Positions 15,767-24,850 of a DNA stretch of 64,000 nt are shown in pieces. Both the position numbers and the translations under genes were made by a program. Under the pieces are notes generated by a model. It was not told the origin of the DNA. It did no database searches and saw nothing but the letters and a program-made list of their open reading frames with translations. The stretch covers positions 1 to 64,000 of the forward strand of contig NZ_SULH01000004.1 of assembly GCF_007115095.1 (NCBI RefSeq), read 5' to 3'. Source of the stretch: Levilactobacillus enshiensis. Its GTDB lineage: Bacteria > Bacillota > Bacilli > Lactobacillales > Lactobacillaceae. The stretch's first letter is position 1; every line of letters begins with the position of its first letter.

Positions 15767-17269
15767 ATGGATAATATTACGATGGACGTGCGCACCCGTC
15801 TGGATCAACTTTTCAGTCAATATCAGCCATCACGGGCATTGACAGAGCTTAAAGAAGAATTGGTGGGCGACCTGACCGAGGCCGTTACGGAAAAAATGAA
15901 TCAGGGAATGGCCGCGGATGCCGCGTTGGACGAGGCCATGGACCAATTGGGTGACATCGATACGTTGCTCAAGGACGTTGCGGCAGAAAATAGTGATCAA
16001 CAGGCGGCTGATGCCGATGCTGAGACTGAAGCTGATGAGAAGCAGGAGCGGGCCAACGGTCAGACGGATGATAGCACTGACGCTGACCACGATACCACGA
16101 TTCACATCGACGAAGAGAACGGAGAAGACCGGGTCCGAATCGGTAAGTTGAAAATCGTCGGCGACAAAATCAGCTGGGGCGACCACGTCATCGTTGATGG
16201 TGACAACGACAAGGTTGACCTTGGCGGCTTGGTCAAGGTCGATGGGGACCACGTCACCGTTGCGAATGGTATTGTTGATGTAAAGGGCGATGATGTCCGG
16301 ATCAATGGTGAACGGCCCCGCCGGACTTATGTGGAGTCTTTACGGTTGGTCAACACCCAGTCCTTTGCACCAACCGACCTGAATCTCTTGAACATTGACT
16401 ACCGCGACGCTGCGGTTAAAATTGGCCCGGCTGCTGGTGATAACATCGTGGTCAACGAGTATATGAGTCGTGACAACAGTCGCTTTTACCTGCGTTCGAC
16501 GCATCGCGGTAGTGAGCTTAATATCAGACAGGGCGATCGGCCACATCTCTGGCCAGTCCACATGCGCGCCGAGATTTTCCTACCAGCACAACTAAAGGGC
16601 AAAGTCAGCGTCCATGTTGGCAACGGTAGTCTAGAAGTCAGTGACCTTAACACACCGCTGATTGTGGATGCTAAGGCAACGAATGGGAGCATGCGGGCAT
16701 TCGACGACCACGTTCAGCTCTTGAACATGAATTCAGCGAATGGCTCCGTCAGAGTCGACCAGAGCAGTGCGGACAAATTTAACTTGTACAGTCGAAACGG
16801 TAGCGTCAAGCTAAAACAAACGACTGGGGCCAGTGCGATTGAATCCATGAATGGGAGCGTTAAATTAAGCGACTACGTGGGCAATACCATCGTCAATAGC
16901 CGCAACGGGTCCGTCAAGTTTGAGAACGTCACGGGCCGGGTCGAAGGCTATACCGCAGATGGCTCGGTGCGGGCCCAAAACTTGAACGGTAGTGGTGTCT
17001 TCCAGTCCAAAAACGGGAGTATCAACGTGCAGGTCAATCAACTGACTGGCGATATTACCGCGAAGAGCAGTAACAGTAGCGTGACGGTTCAGATGCCGAT
17101 CATGACGGATTACACGTTCGATGCTAAGAACGATGACAGTCGCGTTGAGGTGCCCGAAGAAGCCACGTTAACGTTGAGTGACAAACACCACAAAATCGGC
17201 CAAGTTGGTGACCAGCCGGAAGCCAACGTGATTGCCCAGACCAAGAACGGGAGTGTCCATATCAGCTAA
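15767..17269 (+). CDS. DUF4097 beta-ladder protein with N-terminal DUF1700-like region
   Basis: A 500-residue protein, co-transcribed with padR. Residues 1-75 form a helical segment like the DUF1700/permease-prefix domain, with an AALDEAMDQLGD core. An acidic linker (about 80-125) follows, then a short beta region with alternating GDxV units (about 126-180). From about 195 the DUF4097 fold is dominated by a ladder of NGS motifs (ATNGSMRA, SANGSVRV, RNGSVKL, MNGSVKL, RNGSVKF, KNGSINV, KNGSVHI) spaced 17-20 residues apart, predicting a right-handed beta-solenoid. No signal peptide or membrane segment is seen, so it is probably cytoplasmic. The function is unknown. Confidence 0.85.
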   Translation: MDNITMDVRTRLDQLFSQYQPSRALTELKEELVGDLTEAVTEKMNQGMAADAALDEAMDQLGDIDTLLKDVAAENSDQQAADADAETEADEKQERANGQTDDSTDADHDTTIHIDEENGEDRVRIGKLKIVGDKISWGDHVIVDGDNDKVDLGGLVKVDGDHVTVANGIVDVKGDDVRINGERPRRTYVESLRLVNTQSFAPTDLNLLNIDYRDAAVKIGPAAGDNIVVNEYMSRDNSRFYLRSTHRGSELNIRQGDRPHLWPVHMRAEIFLPAQLKGKVSVHVGNGSLEVSDLNTPLIVDAKATNGSMRAFDDHVQLLNMNSANGSVRVDQSSADKFNLYSRNGSVKLKQTTGASAIESMNGSVKLSDYVGNTIVNSRNGSVKFENVTGRVEGYTADGSVRAQNLNGSGVFQSKNGSINVQVNQLTGDITAKSSNSSVTVQMPIMTDYTFDAKNDDSRVEVPEEATLTLSDKHHKIGQVGDQPEANVIAQTKNGSVHIS

Positions 17270-17354
17270 CTCCTCCAGCTGAAATGGTGGCAATTCCGGT
17301 ACGCTGACGTGACCCCTTCACGTCAGTCAACTCGTAAAATCCTTAAATAGTCGT

Positions 17355-17394
17355 AAAACCGTCGATCACCTGGTTGGGTGGTCGGCGGTTTTTG
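17355..17394 (+). terminator. Terminator after padR operon
   Basis: AAAACCGTCGATCACC pairs with GGTGGTCGGCGGTTTT over TGGTTG and is followed by T residues, 85 bases past the stop. Confidence 0.8.
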
Positions 17395-17999
17395 CTGGTT
17401 GCCGATGATTAAAACCGAAAAACGTTATGCGGTTAGTAAGGTGAACTAACTATCTGGTTGCAAATAAAATCGAGTCAATAAAGGCCTCGATTTACCAGTA
17501 GTTACAACGCTCACGTGAAAAATGAAAGCTTGTTTTGACAAGGTACCTAGTTATTTTGACGTTGGTAAGGTAACTTTGAATGGAAAGCGTGAGGGTGGTT
17601 GTTATTTGGTGAAAATGGGGGCTGACATGCTATGCTATGACTATAAGTTTAGGCTGACCATGACCGATGACAGTAACGTTTGCGGATAATTACATGTTTA
17701 GATGATTATTAATGAAAATGACACGCATATTTACACTCTTATCCCCTCAATCAATCAATCTGTATAATTTTCTGATTGTTACCAGTTCACCCAAAATGGG
17801 GTACAGCGGGTGTCTGGGAGTGCGGTATAATCAGGGTAGACTAGGACTAACTAAAAAGGGCTTTTCTCCGGGTAACATGCACGGAAAAAAGCCGAATGGG
17901 TTCAATAAACGTAACGTTTGTTGCTAATTGTAAAGAAAAAAGCAACAATTTCGCGAAAAGGGTTTCTTTTTATTGCAGGAGAGGTGATACTAGGGGAAG
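17395..17999. other. Gene-free region with several hairpins
   Basis: About 600 bases. GGCTTTTCTCCG pairs with CGGAAAAAAGCC near 17859-17893, AAACGTAACGTTT is palindromic near 17908, and TTGTTGCT/AGCAACAA forms another hairpin at about 17918-17950. The last could end transcripts of the minus-strand gene at 18000. A 71-codon frame at 17712-17927 has no ribosome site or family features and is not called. Confidence 0.4.
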
Positions 18000-18251
18000 C
18001 TACTTGGCATTTTGTTCGTAGAGGTGCCACCAAGGTTGCGATTGGTGTAAGTCGATCTGTGTGATTTGTGTCAGTGGTATTTGACGTGATCTCCCTGCTG
18101 TGAGGCCTAAGTAAACGGTCGAGTCGGTGAGGTAGTCAACGGTTCCCGTGTACGTCACGTCATGAAATATTAGTGAAGTTACTTGATTATTTTGGTAAGC
18201 GGCTCGCAGAAGGGGCCGAATTTGTTGGCTAGAAAGTTGCATAAGACTCAT
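18000..18251 (-). CDS. Small protein with YolD-like features, SOS-type promoter
   Basis: An 83-residue protein. An upstream in-frame ATG at 18278 is excluded because it overlaps the -10 box. ATG 18251 has GAGG five bases before it. The sequence has two helices (to about residue 22), then a strand-rich core, TSLIFHDVTYTGTVDYLTDS and IPLTQITQIDL, reminiscent of the small barrel of YolD-like proteins that accompany error-prone polymerases. The family call is tentative. A LexA-type box in its promoter supports a DNA-damage role. No polymerase gene is adjacent. Confidence 0.6.
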   Translation of the reverse strand: MSLMQLSSQQIRPLLRAAYQNNQVTSLIFHDVTYTGTVDYLTDSTVYLGLTAGRSRQIPLTQITQIDLHQSQPWWHLYEQNAK

Positions 18252-18276
18252 CACGTCCTCGGAAAAGATTAATTCC

Positions 18277-18305
18277 ATTATAGAACGGATGTTCGTTTTT
18301 GCAAA
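18277..18305 (-). promoter_or_regulatory. LexA/DinR-type box in promoter
   Basis: On the minus strand CGAACATCCGTTCT (complement of 18282-18295) fits the Gram-positive SOS box GAAC-N4-GTTC. It lies in the 17-base spacer between TTTGCA (18300-18305) and TATAAT (18277-18282), an ideal place for repression. Confidence 0.7.
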
Positions 18306-18490
18306 CCTGAAATTTCATTTTACCCAGTTATTTAATTGAATAGTGAAATAGTCGTAGGGTTAGCCACTTTAGAAATATTGGTTGGTGACGTGGCAATAAT
18401 TATCGGCTACAATTAAGTCCCGTAGCTGTGCAATTCTTAAGAGAAAAAGGTAGTGTCTACCGCTATCTTAGAAGGAGTAATGGACTGATA

Positions 18491-19015
18491 ATGACTGAAA
18501 CGACTAATGAGGCTGTAACGGAAGCCCAACTGAAAAAAGAATTTGACGATTTGTACATGCATATTTTCAAGTACATCGGCGACTTCGTTTCCATTCCCAC
18601 TCAGAAGTACAATCTGACTTTTGAAGCCTACATGGTGATGGACAACGTGGCTCGGAGCAAAAACGGCCAGACCTTAGTTGAGTTAGCTAAGTTAGAGGGC
18701 GTCTCCAAGAGTGCGATTGCGCGGCAGGTTAATGTTTTGCTGAAAGAAAACTATGTGATGCAAAAAGTTGATCCTAATGACCGGCGGGTGAAATACATTA
18801 CCTTGACCGCTGCGGGCAGTCGGGTACAACGGAACTTGGCTCAGGCTACAGACGAACGGTTCCATCGGTGGTTAGGCTTCTTCGGCAAGGACGAAGCTGA
18901 ACACTTTATTGAAGTGCTGCATCGCGCAAACGAACGCGCCATTGCAGCTGGCTTTGTTGGTTTTGACAGCTTGCACGACAAGCGTCGGAACTCCAACCGG
19001 AGTCACCGGGGCTAA
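18491..19015 (+). CDS. MarR-family transcriptional regulator
   Basis: A 174-residue winged-helix regulator. LVELAKLEGVSKSAIARQVNVLLKENYVMQKVDPNDRRVKYITLT contains the MarR recognition helix and the DxRR wing. ATG 18491 is taken as start. AAGGAG lies 13 bases upstream, slightly long, and a two-codon frame ATGGACTGA sits between them. It is monocistronic with a terminator behind. Its target is not evident from neighbours and could be its own promoter only. Confidence 0.88.
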   Translation: MTETTNEAVTEAQLKKEFDDLYMHIFKYIGDFVSIPTQKYNLTFEAYMVMDNVARSKNGQTLVELAKLEGVSKSAIARQVNVLLKENYVMQKVDPNDRRVKYITLTAAGSRVQRNLAQATDERFHRWLGFFGKDEAEHFIEVLHRANERAIAAGFVGFDSLHDKRRNSNRSHRG

Positions 19016-19031
19016 TTAAATGACATTTCTG

Positions 19032-19069
19032 AGACGACGATGCGGTGAACTGACCGGTCGTCTTTTTTT
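19032..19069 (+). terminator. Terminator after MarR gene
   Basis: AGACGAC pairs with GTCGTCT over a long loop and is followed by seven T, 16 bases past the stop. Confidence 0.75.
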
Positions 19070-19581
19070 CTGCACTTTTTTGGGAGGCAACTAGCGGAAT
19101 CGCTTCATGATAGTTCGTTAGGATTAATCGTCGCCAGTAATTTCGACGTCTGCGGGGAGTATCTATAATCTGGGAAACGGTCCTCTGACTTTTAACAATT
19201 ATGAGTCGTCAAAGCATTGCTGAGATAACGATATCTGACTGTCATAATTGCTCACAGCCTAGGCAACTGTGAGTGAGTCGAATTGGGACCGGAATGCGGT
19301 GACGAAAAGGGCGCTAGAATTGGCCACAACATTCGGACAATTCTAGCGCCTAATTGATTAATGGTTAGAATCAAATGGTTCACGTAATGCCAATATCAGC
19401 CGGGAGGGCAGTCAAAATAGGCTCAGCCGTGGCATTGTCTTAGCTGAGTGGTCTGCTCAGGTTAGACAAAACCGAGTTTTGAGACCTGAACTTTGGGCTC
19501 AAAATCGTGTTCACAGCGTTCCAGCCTATTTTGACTGCCCGGTAAGGCGGTTGACAAGGACCAGATGAGATTTAACACGAG
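19070..19581. repeat. Gene-free region with two long inverted repeats
   Basis: GGCGCTAGAATTG (19310-19322) has its exact complement at 19338-19350. An 18-base arm, GGGCAGTCAAAATAGGCT (19406-19423), has its exact complement at 19523-19540 and encloses a 100-base segment with a smaller CTGAG/CTCAG pairing. No coding frame is seen. These look like palindromic intergenic elements; the first may serve as a weak terminator for the acetyltransferase on the minus strand. Confidence 0.55.
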
Positions 19582-20193
19582 CTACTTCAACAGCTCAGGG
19601 TTGATCCGGTGGTCCTTGAAATAGAACTCGCGGTCGTGGTCGTTGACAGCACGCATGACGTGACAAGGCGTGCCCACGGCAACAACGTTATCTGGTAAGT
19701 CCTTGGTGACCGTACTCCCGGCGCCGATAACGACATTGTTGCCAATCGTCACACCAGGCAGGACAATGACGCCAGCACCGAACCAACAGTTTTTACCGAT
19801 ATGAACCGGCGCATTGTACTGATATTCCTGTTCCCGGAGTTCCGGCAGGATGGGGTGACCAGCCGTGGCGATGGTCACGTTGGGGCCGAACATGGTGTGA
19901 TCACCCACGTAGATGTAGGTGTCATCGACCATGGTGAGGTTAAAGTTGGCGTAGATGTGGGCGCCGAAGTGGACGTGGTGGCCACCGAAGTTACTGTGAA
20001 ATGGGGGTTCGATGTAGCAGTCGGGGCCGATGCTAGCGAACATCTCCTTGAGCATGGCTTGACGTTTGGCCCCTTCCGTGGGACGCGTTTGGTTAAAGTC
20101 GTAGAGCTTGTCTAAGCATTTCTCCTGTTCGCGGGCAATGCTGTCATCGCCAGGAAGGTAGAGATCAACCGTGTGCAGTTTGTCTTTTTCCAT
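19582..20193 (-). CDS. Sugar O-acetyltransferase (maltose/galactoside type)
   Basis: A 203-residue left-handed beta-helix acetyltransferase of the LacA/Maa/NodL group, using acetyl-CoA on sugars. An N-terminal helical cap (about 8-55) precedes hexapeptide turns such as IGKNCWFGAGVIVLPGVTIGNNVVIGAGSTVTKD, and the TIATAGHP loop carries the catalytic histidine. ATG 20193 follows GAAAGGA. The 3' end of the symporter gene is 32 bases upstream in the same direction, so the pair probably forms an operon in which acetylation detoxifies surplus imported glycoside. Exact substrate unknown. Confidence 0.88.
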   Translation of the reverse strand: MEKDKLHTVDLYLPGDDSIAREQEKCLDKLYDFNQTRPTEGAKRQAMLKEMFASIGPDCYIEPPFHSNFGGHHVHFGAHIYANFNLTMVDDTYIYVGDHTMFGPNVTIATAGHPILPELREQEYQYNAPVHIGKNCWFGAGVIVLPGVTIGNNVVIGAGSTVTKDLPDNVVAVGTPCHVMRAVNDHDREFYFKDHRINPELLK

Positions 20194-20224
20194 AGTTAGC
20201 AATCCTTTCGAGTTGCGGCTGGCA

Positions 20225-21541
20225 TCAGGCGTCAATCGCAACCATTAGTCTACGCTCATTATACAACAGTAAAATGGCAAACATGACGACGTAGAGGATT
20301 AAGGGGAGCCAGGCGTAGTTGAGGACGATCATGTGCTGGGTTGCCGTGTTTTGGGCGTGGTTGGCAACGTAGCCTGAGAAGTGGAAGAGACCCGCAGTCA
20401 CCAGACCACCGAGGCCCAGACCAACGTTGACGCCGAAGTCATCGGTCGAGGCCAGAATCCCCTCGGCCTGAATGCCCATGGCCATCCCGTAGCGAATCGT
20501 ATCGGCGATCATGATGGACACGAGGCCAATGATGAGACCATTGCCGATTGAGTTGATCAGGATACCGGCAAACAAAACAACGAGGTGGTTCAGTAAGACC
20601 CCAATGGTTAGAATCAGCTGTCCTAAAGCGGCGAGCGCGATTCCGCCCAGCATGGTACGCTTCTTGCCCCAATGGTCGGCAGCGTGCACGATAAGTAAGA
20701 CGCCAATCAGTGCGGCAAAGGTGAAGCTGTTGGCCCATGGCACCAGCGCTTCGCTGTGCTGTAGGTATTTAAAATAGTAAATCGTGGTCTGATTTTTAAT
20801 CGCGGTGGTCAGCCAGTACAGTAAGATGACGACGGAAATGACCAGCCACGGCTGATTCTTGCGGAGCATGGTGCCGACCGCGTGCCAGGATTGGTGGGAC
20901 TGGTCGGGATTAGTAAAGCGTTCACGGACGTGGAAAAAGGTATTCCAGATGAGCGCGAGGGAAATCAAACCGAACAAGACGATGGTCAACAGAAACCCGC
21001 GTTGCTGACTGCCGTGACCGAAAAAGGCGACCAGTGGCAGGGTGAAGATGGCCACGATGATCTGTACGGAGCTGCCACCGAATTGACGAATCACACCGAG
21101 CAGGGTCAATTCCTGCGTATTTTGGGTCATGGTCGGTAGAATCGACGTGATGGGCAGGTTGACGGCGGTGTAGAAGAATCCTAGCCCCAGGTAGGTCACA
21201 TAGGCCCAGATGAGTTTGCCAGTCCCGCTAAATGGTGGGGTGACAAAGGTCAGGACGGCGAAGAGCACGTAGGGGAGCGCGTACCAGAGAAAGAATGGTC
21301 GACTCTTGCCCCATTTAGAATGCGTGCGGTCGATCATGAGCCCGATGATGAGACTTTCGACCACGTCAGCAAGGCGCGCCACGATGAAGAGAATGGCGGC
21401 GGCACTGGCGGACAGACCGTAAACGTCGGTGTAAAAGAAGAGCAGGTAGGTGGTCATCATCTGAAAGACCAGGTTGTCGGCTGCATCGCTGAGACCGTAG
21501 CTGAGGCGTTCTGGCCATTTTGTTTGCCAAGGTTGATTCAA
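20225..21541 (-). CDS. GPH-family glycoside/pentoside:cation symporter
   Basis: A 438-residue twelve-segment carrier of the MelB/XylP group that imports a glycoside or pentoside with H+ or Na+. The start, KWPERLSYGLSDAADNLVFQ, and the cytoplasmic loop IDRTHSKWGKSRPFFLW are signatures of the family. It lacks the C-terminal EIIA domain found in LacS. ATG 21541 follows AGGAGG. The sugar acetyltransferase is directly downstream. No glycosidase lies next to it, so the sugar cannot be named. Confidence 0.88.
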   Translation of the reverse strand: MNQPWQTKWPERLSYGLSDAADNLVFQMMTTYLLFFYTDVYGLSASAAAILFIVARLADVVESLIIGLMIDRTHSKWGKSRPFFLWYALPYVLFAVLTFVTPPFSGTGKLIWAYVTYLGLGFFYTAVNLPITSILPTMTQNTQELTLLGVIRQFGGSSVQIIVAIFTLPLVAFFGHGSQQRGFLLTIVLFGLISLALIWNTFFHVRERFTNPDQSHQSWHAVGTMLRKNQPWLVISVVILLYWLTTAIKNQTTIYYFKYLQHSEALVPWANSFTFAALIGVLLIVHAADHWGKKRTMLGGIALAALGQLILTIGVLLNHLVVLFAGILINSIGNGLIIGLVSIMIADTIRYGMAMGIQAEGILASTDDFGVNVGLGLGGLVTAGLFHFSGYVANHAQNTATQHMIVLNYAWLPLILYVVMFAILLLYNERRLMVAIDA

Positions 21542-21617
21542 AGGGCAAGCCTCCTAAGAAAGAAAATGTGAGGACATAAAGGGCCAACCGACGAGCTGGA
21601 AGGGTTGGCCTGTAACG

Positions 21618-22148
21618 TTACTGTTTATTTTTCTCCGCGACTAAGCGACGGTAGACTTCGGCGCCAACTAAATCGTTGGTGACCATCCACACGATGTGGC
21701 CGAGAGATTCAGAGAGGTGTTCTTCCTTTGGCTGATTTTCGGGAGCGGGCACGGTGCCCATCAGTGGCATGATGCCGAGGTGAAAGGCGACCCAGATGGC
21801 GAGGCCGAACCAGGTGCCGGCATCCTTCTTAACGAAGGGCAGCTTTTCGCCAATAATTTGGTAGAGAACGGCGAAGGTGGTTGAGAAGCCAAAGTGAATC
21901 ACGTAGCTGACCCATGGCAACTCGTGGCCGGAGTAATGGTAACTGGCATGCGTCACCTTGGCGGGCACACCGAACTGTTCCAGCAGAGTCTGCGGGGGAT
22001 TGGTCGCATCGCGGGCTGCTGTCCGTGGTGGCAGCACATTTTCCCACCCTAACTTAACTAAGCCAGAAACGATGCCAGCGGCCCCGCCAGCAATGACGGC
22101 TGCCTTTAAGTCGAGGGGATGACGTTTTTTAGATTTAAATAAGGACAT
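21618..22148 (-). CDS. YagU-family (DUF1440) inner membrane protein
   Basis: A 176-residue membrane protein like E. coli YagU, which has been linked to acid resistance. Segments include AAVIAGGAAGIVSGLVKLGWENVLPPR at the start, and the conserved WVSYVIHFGFSTTFAVLYQ and TWFGLAIWVAFHLGIMPLMG. ATG 22148 with AAGGAGG is preferred over an upstream ATG. It shares direction with the symporter, with 77 bases between, so it may be co-transcribed. Its biochemical role is not known. Confidence 0.82.
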   Translation of the reverse strand: MSLFKSKKRHPLDLKAAVIAGGAAGIVSGLVKLGWENVLPPRTAARDATNPPQTLLEQFGVPAKVTHASYHYSGHELPWVSYVIHFGFSTTFAVLYQIIGEKLPFVKKDAGTWFGLAIWVAFHLGIMPLMGTVPAPENQPKEEHLSESLGHIVWMVTNDLVGAEVYRRLVAEKNKQ

Positions 22149-22358
22149 TAGGAATTCCTCCTTCAATAGTAATCACGACTTAAAGTATAGGCGTCTCTTA
22201 TCTTTTTGGGTGAAAATTAGCTTGTAATCTCGTGCACAGAAGGCTGGTCCACTCACAGTCTGGCAGAAAAACGTCACTGCGGGCTGAGCGGAAAATTTTA
22301 GAATATGGTAAGGTGGGGAACGTAGCAGTAGCGATAAAATAAGGAGAGGAGCAACGGG

Positions 22359-24629
22359 ATGCAACCAACTTTTAAAGCGGGTTATATTGACATCAAGGAT
22401 GCCACGCAAAACAATCTAAAACACGTGAACTTACGGGTGCCCAAGTACCAGACGACGGTGTTTGTCGGCCTGTCGGGGTCGGGAAAGTCATCGTTAGTAT
22501 TCGATACGATTGCGGCGGCGTCGCGGCGAGAATTGAACGAGACGTTCCCCAGTTTTACCCAACAATATTTACCAAAATTCGGGCAACCCCACGTCCAGGA
22601 CATCGAACACTTGCCGGTCGCTATCGTGATTGAACAGCAGCGATTGGGTAAGAACGCGCGGTCGACGCTGGCAACGTACACTGGGATCTATTCGTTGTTG
22701 CGCCTGTTGTTTTCACGAATTGGCAAGCCATTTATTGGGTACTCCGACAGCTTTTCGTTTAACTTGCCACAGGGGATGTGTCCGGCCTGTCAGGGATTAG
22801 GGTACGTGGATGATATCGACGAGAGTAAATTGATCGACCCTGAGAAGTCGCTGAATCAAGGTGCGATTACCTTTGTTAGCTTCGGGCCGAATACCTGGCG
22901 TTGGCGGCGGTACGCGACGAGTGGGCTGTTCGATAACGACAAACCCATTAAGGCTTACACGGCGGAGGAGTACGACCTCTTGATGCACGCACCACAACAG
23001 AACTTGAAGCATCCGGGCAAAGGGTTCCCCCGCACGGCACTGTATGAGGGGGTTGTTCCGCGGATTCGGCGGTCGGTGATCGGGAAAAAGGAAGCGGAAC
23101 ACCACCGCGAGGCCATCGCTGAGATTGTGACCCGCAAACCGTGCCCCGTTTGTCATGGCACGCGGCTGAAGCCAGAAGTGCTGACCAATCACATCAATGG
23201 GCACAACATTGCCGAAGTCAGCGCGATGGACCTACGCCACGTCTTGGCGTTTTTACAGGCTATCACTGAACCGCTCGCGACCGATGTGGTTCGCGAGCTC
23301 AGCACCAAGATTCAGTCGCTGGTCGACATCGGCCTGGGATATCTGACGCTTGACCGGGGAACCAGTTCACTGTCTGGTGGGGAGGCCCAGCGAATCAAGA
23401 TTGCCAAATACCTGACGAGTGCGTTGGTCGACATGGTCTACATTTTAGATGAACCCAGTGTGGGCTTGCATCCGCACGACATTCAGTTGATCAAGCAGGC
23501 ATTGACCAAGCTAAAAGAGAAGGGCAATACCATTTTAGTGGTGGAGCATAACCCCGCGATGATCACCTTTGCCGACTACGTGGTCGAAATGGGCCCGCAG
23601 GCTGGACAGGGTGGCGGTACCGTCACGTTTACGGGAACGGTGCCGGAGCTATTGGCGTCAGAGACACTGACGGGGACCTGGCTACGCAAGGCACATCATT
23701 GGGGCGCCGAGCGTCAGCCGACTGGTAAATTGGCGCTACGCCACGTGAACCAGAACAATTTACAAGATGTTAGCGTCGATGTGCCCTTGGGTGTGATGAC
23801 CGTAATCTCAGGGGTCGCCGGGTCGGGGAAGTCCTCGCTGGTGACGGCGTTGAAGGCACAGCTCCACGAAGACTATATCGACTTGGCCCAGACGCCAGTG
23901 GGCATCAATATTCGCTCGACGCCGGCCACCTACTTGGGGATCTTGGACGATATTCGAAAATTATTTAGCCAGGCGAACGGCCGCGTGGGGACCAGTTGGT
24001 TCAGTTACAACGGCAAAGGTGCCTGTCCGCGGTGCAAGGGGAAGGGCGTCACGATTACCAACATGGCGTTCATGGACCCCGTTGTTCAGACCTGTGAGCT
24101 GTGTCAGGGCAAACGGTACAGTGAGGAGGCCCTCCAGTACAGTTATCAGGGCAAGAACATTGCGGCGGTCCTCCAACTGTCGGTCAAGGCCGCTGCAGAC
24201 TTTTTCCAAGCCACGCCCAAGCTAGCCGCCAAGTTGGCCAATCTGGACCGCGTGGGGCTGGGCTATTTGACGTTGGCACAACCGTTGACGACGCTGTCGG
24301 GTGGCGAACTCCAGCGACTGAAACTGGCGGTGGAATTGGGCAAGCAGGGAACGATCTACCTGCTAGACGAACCAACGGCAGGGCTGCATTTAAAGGATAC
24401 GGCACGCTTAATGACCCTCTTCAATTCGTTGGTCGCGGCGGGAAATTCGCTGATCATCATTGAGCACAACTTGGCCGTCATCAGTCAGGCGGACTGGTTG
24501 ATCGACGTGGGCCCAGACGCGGGTCGTTACGGCGGCCGGATTCAGTACAGCGGCACGCCACGCGAAGCCATTACCGCTGCCGATTCACGAACCGGGGTGG
24601 CGTTGAAGCAGTGGATCAATGAAAATTAA
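22359..24629 (+). CDS. Short UvrA-like ABC ATPase (UvrA paralogue)
   Basis: A 756-residue twin-ATPase protein related to UvrA but about 190 residues shorter. Both halves keep Walker A (GLSGSGKSSL, GVAGSGKSSLV), signature (SSLSGGEAQR, TTLSGGELQR) and Walker B (YILDEPSVGLH, YLLDEPTAGLH). Zinc-binding CPACQG/CPVCHG and CPRCKG/CELCQG pairs are present. The missing length fits loss of the UvrB-binding and insertion domains, as in class II UvrA proteins tied to drug or antibiotic tolerance. GGAGAGG precedes ATG 22359. It is probably not the main excision-repair enzyme, because no uvrB is adjacent. Confidence 0.88.
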   Translation: MQPTFKAGYIDIKDATQNNLKHVNLRVPKYQTTVFVGLSGSGKSSLVFDTIAAASRRELNETFPSFTQQYLPKFGQPHVQDIEHLPVAIVIEQQRLGKNARSTLATYTGIYSLLRLLFSRIGKPFIGYSDSFSFNLPQGMCPACQGLGYVDDIDESKLIDPEKSLNQGAITFVSFGPNTWRWRRYATSGLFDNDKPIKAYTAEEYDLLMHAPQQNLKHPGKGFPRTALYEGVVPRIRRSVIGKKEAEHHREAIAEIVTRKPCPVCHGTRLKPEVLTNHINGHNIAEVSAMDLRHVLAFLQAITEPLATDVVRELSTKIQSLVDIGLGYLTLDRGTSSLSGGEAQRIKIAKYLTSALVDMVYILDEPSVGLHPHDIQLIKQALTKLKEKGNTILVVEHNPAMITFADYVVEMGPQAGQGGGTVTFTGTVPELLASETLTGTWLRKAHHWGAERQPTGKLALRHVNQNNLQDVSVDVPLGVMTVISGVAGSGKSSLVTALKAQLHEDYIDLAQTPVGINIRSTPATYLGILDDIRKLFSQANGRVGTSWFSYNGKGACPRCKGKGVTITNMAFMDPVVQTCELCQGKRYSEEALQYSYQGKNIAAVLQLSVKAAADFFQATPKLAAKLANLDRVGLGYLTLAQPLTTLSGGELQRLKLAVELGKQGTIYLLDEPTAGLHLKDTARLMTLFNSLVAAGNSLIIIEHNLAVISQADWLIDVGPDAGRYGGRIQYSGTPREAITAADSRTGVALKQWINEN

Positions 24630-24637
24630 GTGGTCGT

Positions 24638-24685
24638 GAAAAATCACCAGTGAAGTCGGTAGGTCGACGGGGCTGGTGATTTTTC
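24638..24685 (+). terminator. Terminator after UvrA-like gene
   Basis: GAAAAATCACCAG pairs with CTGGTGATTTTTC over a 22-base loop. Confidence 0.8.
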
Positions 24686-24850
24686 TCTAAATGGCTAAAA
24701 ATTGAAAACAGCTATTAGCGCTTGAAAGATTGCGCCTTCGCAGATATAACCGTTGTTAAGAAATAAATGCAGTTGCAAAACACACGTTCGCTTTGAGGCC
24801 GAATTATGGTACACTAAAACCACTGAATTTTTCCAGAAAGGAAGTTACCC

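Noticed and set aside
17712-17927. 71-codon plus-strand frame
   Set aside because: No ribosome site, composition unlike protein and it runs through a hairpin cluster.
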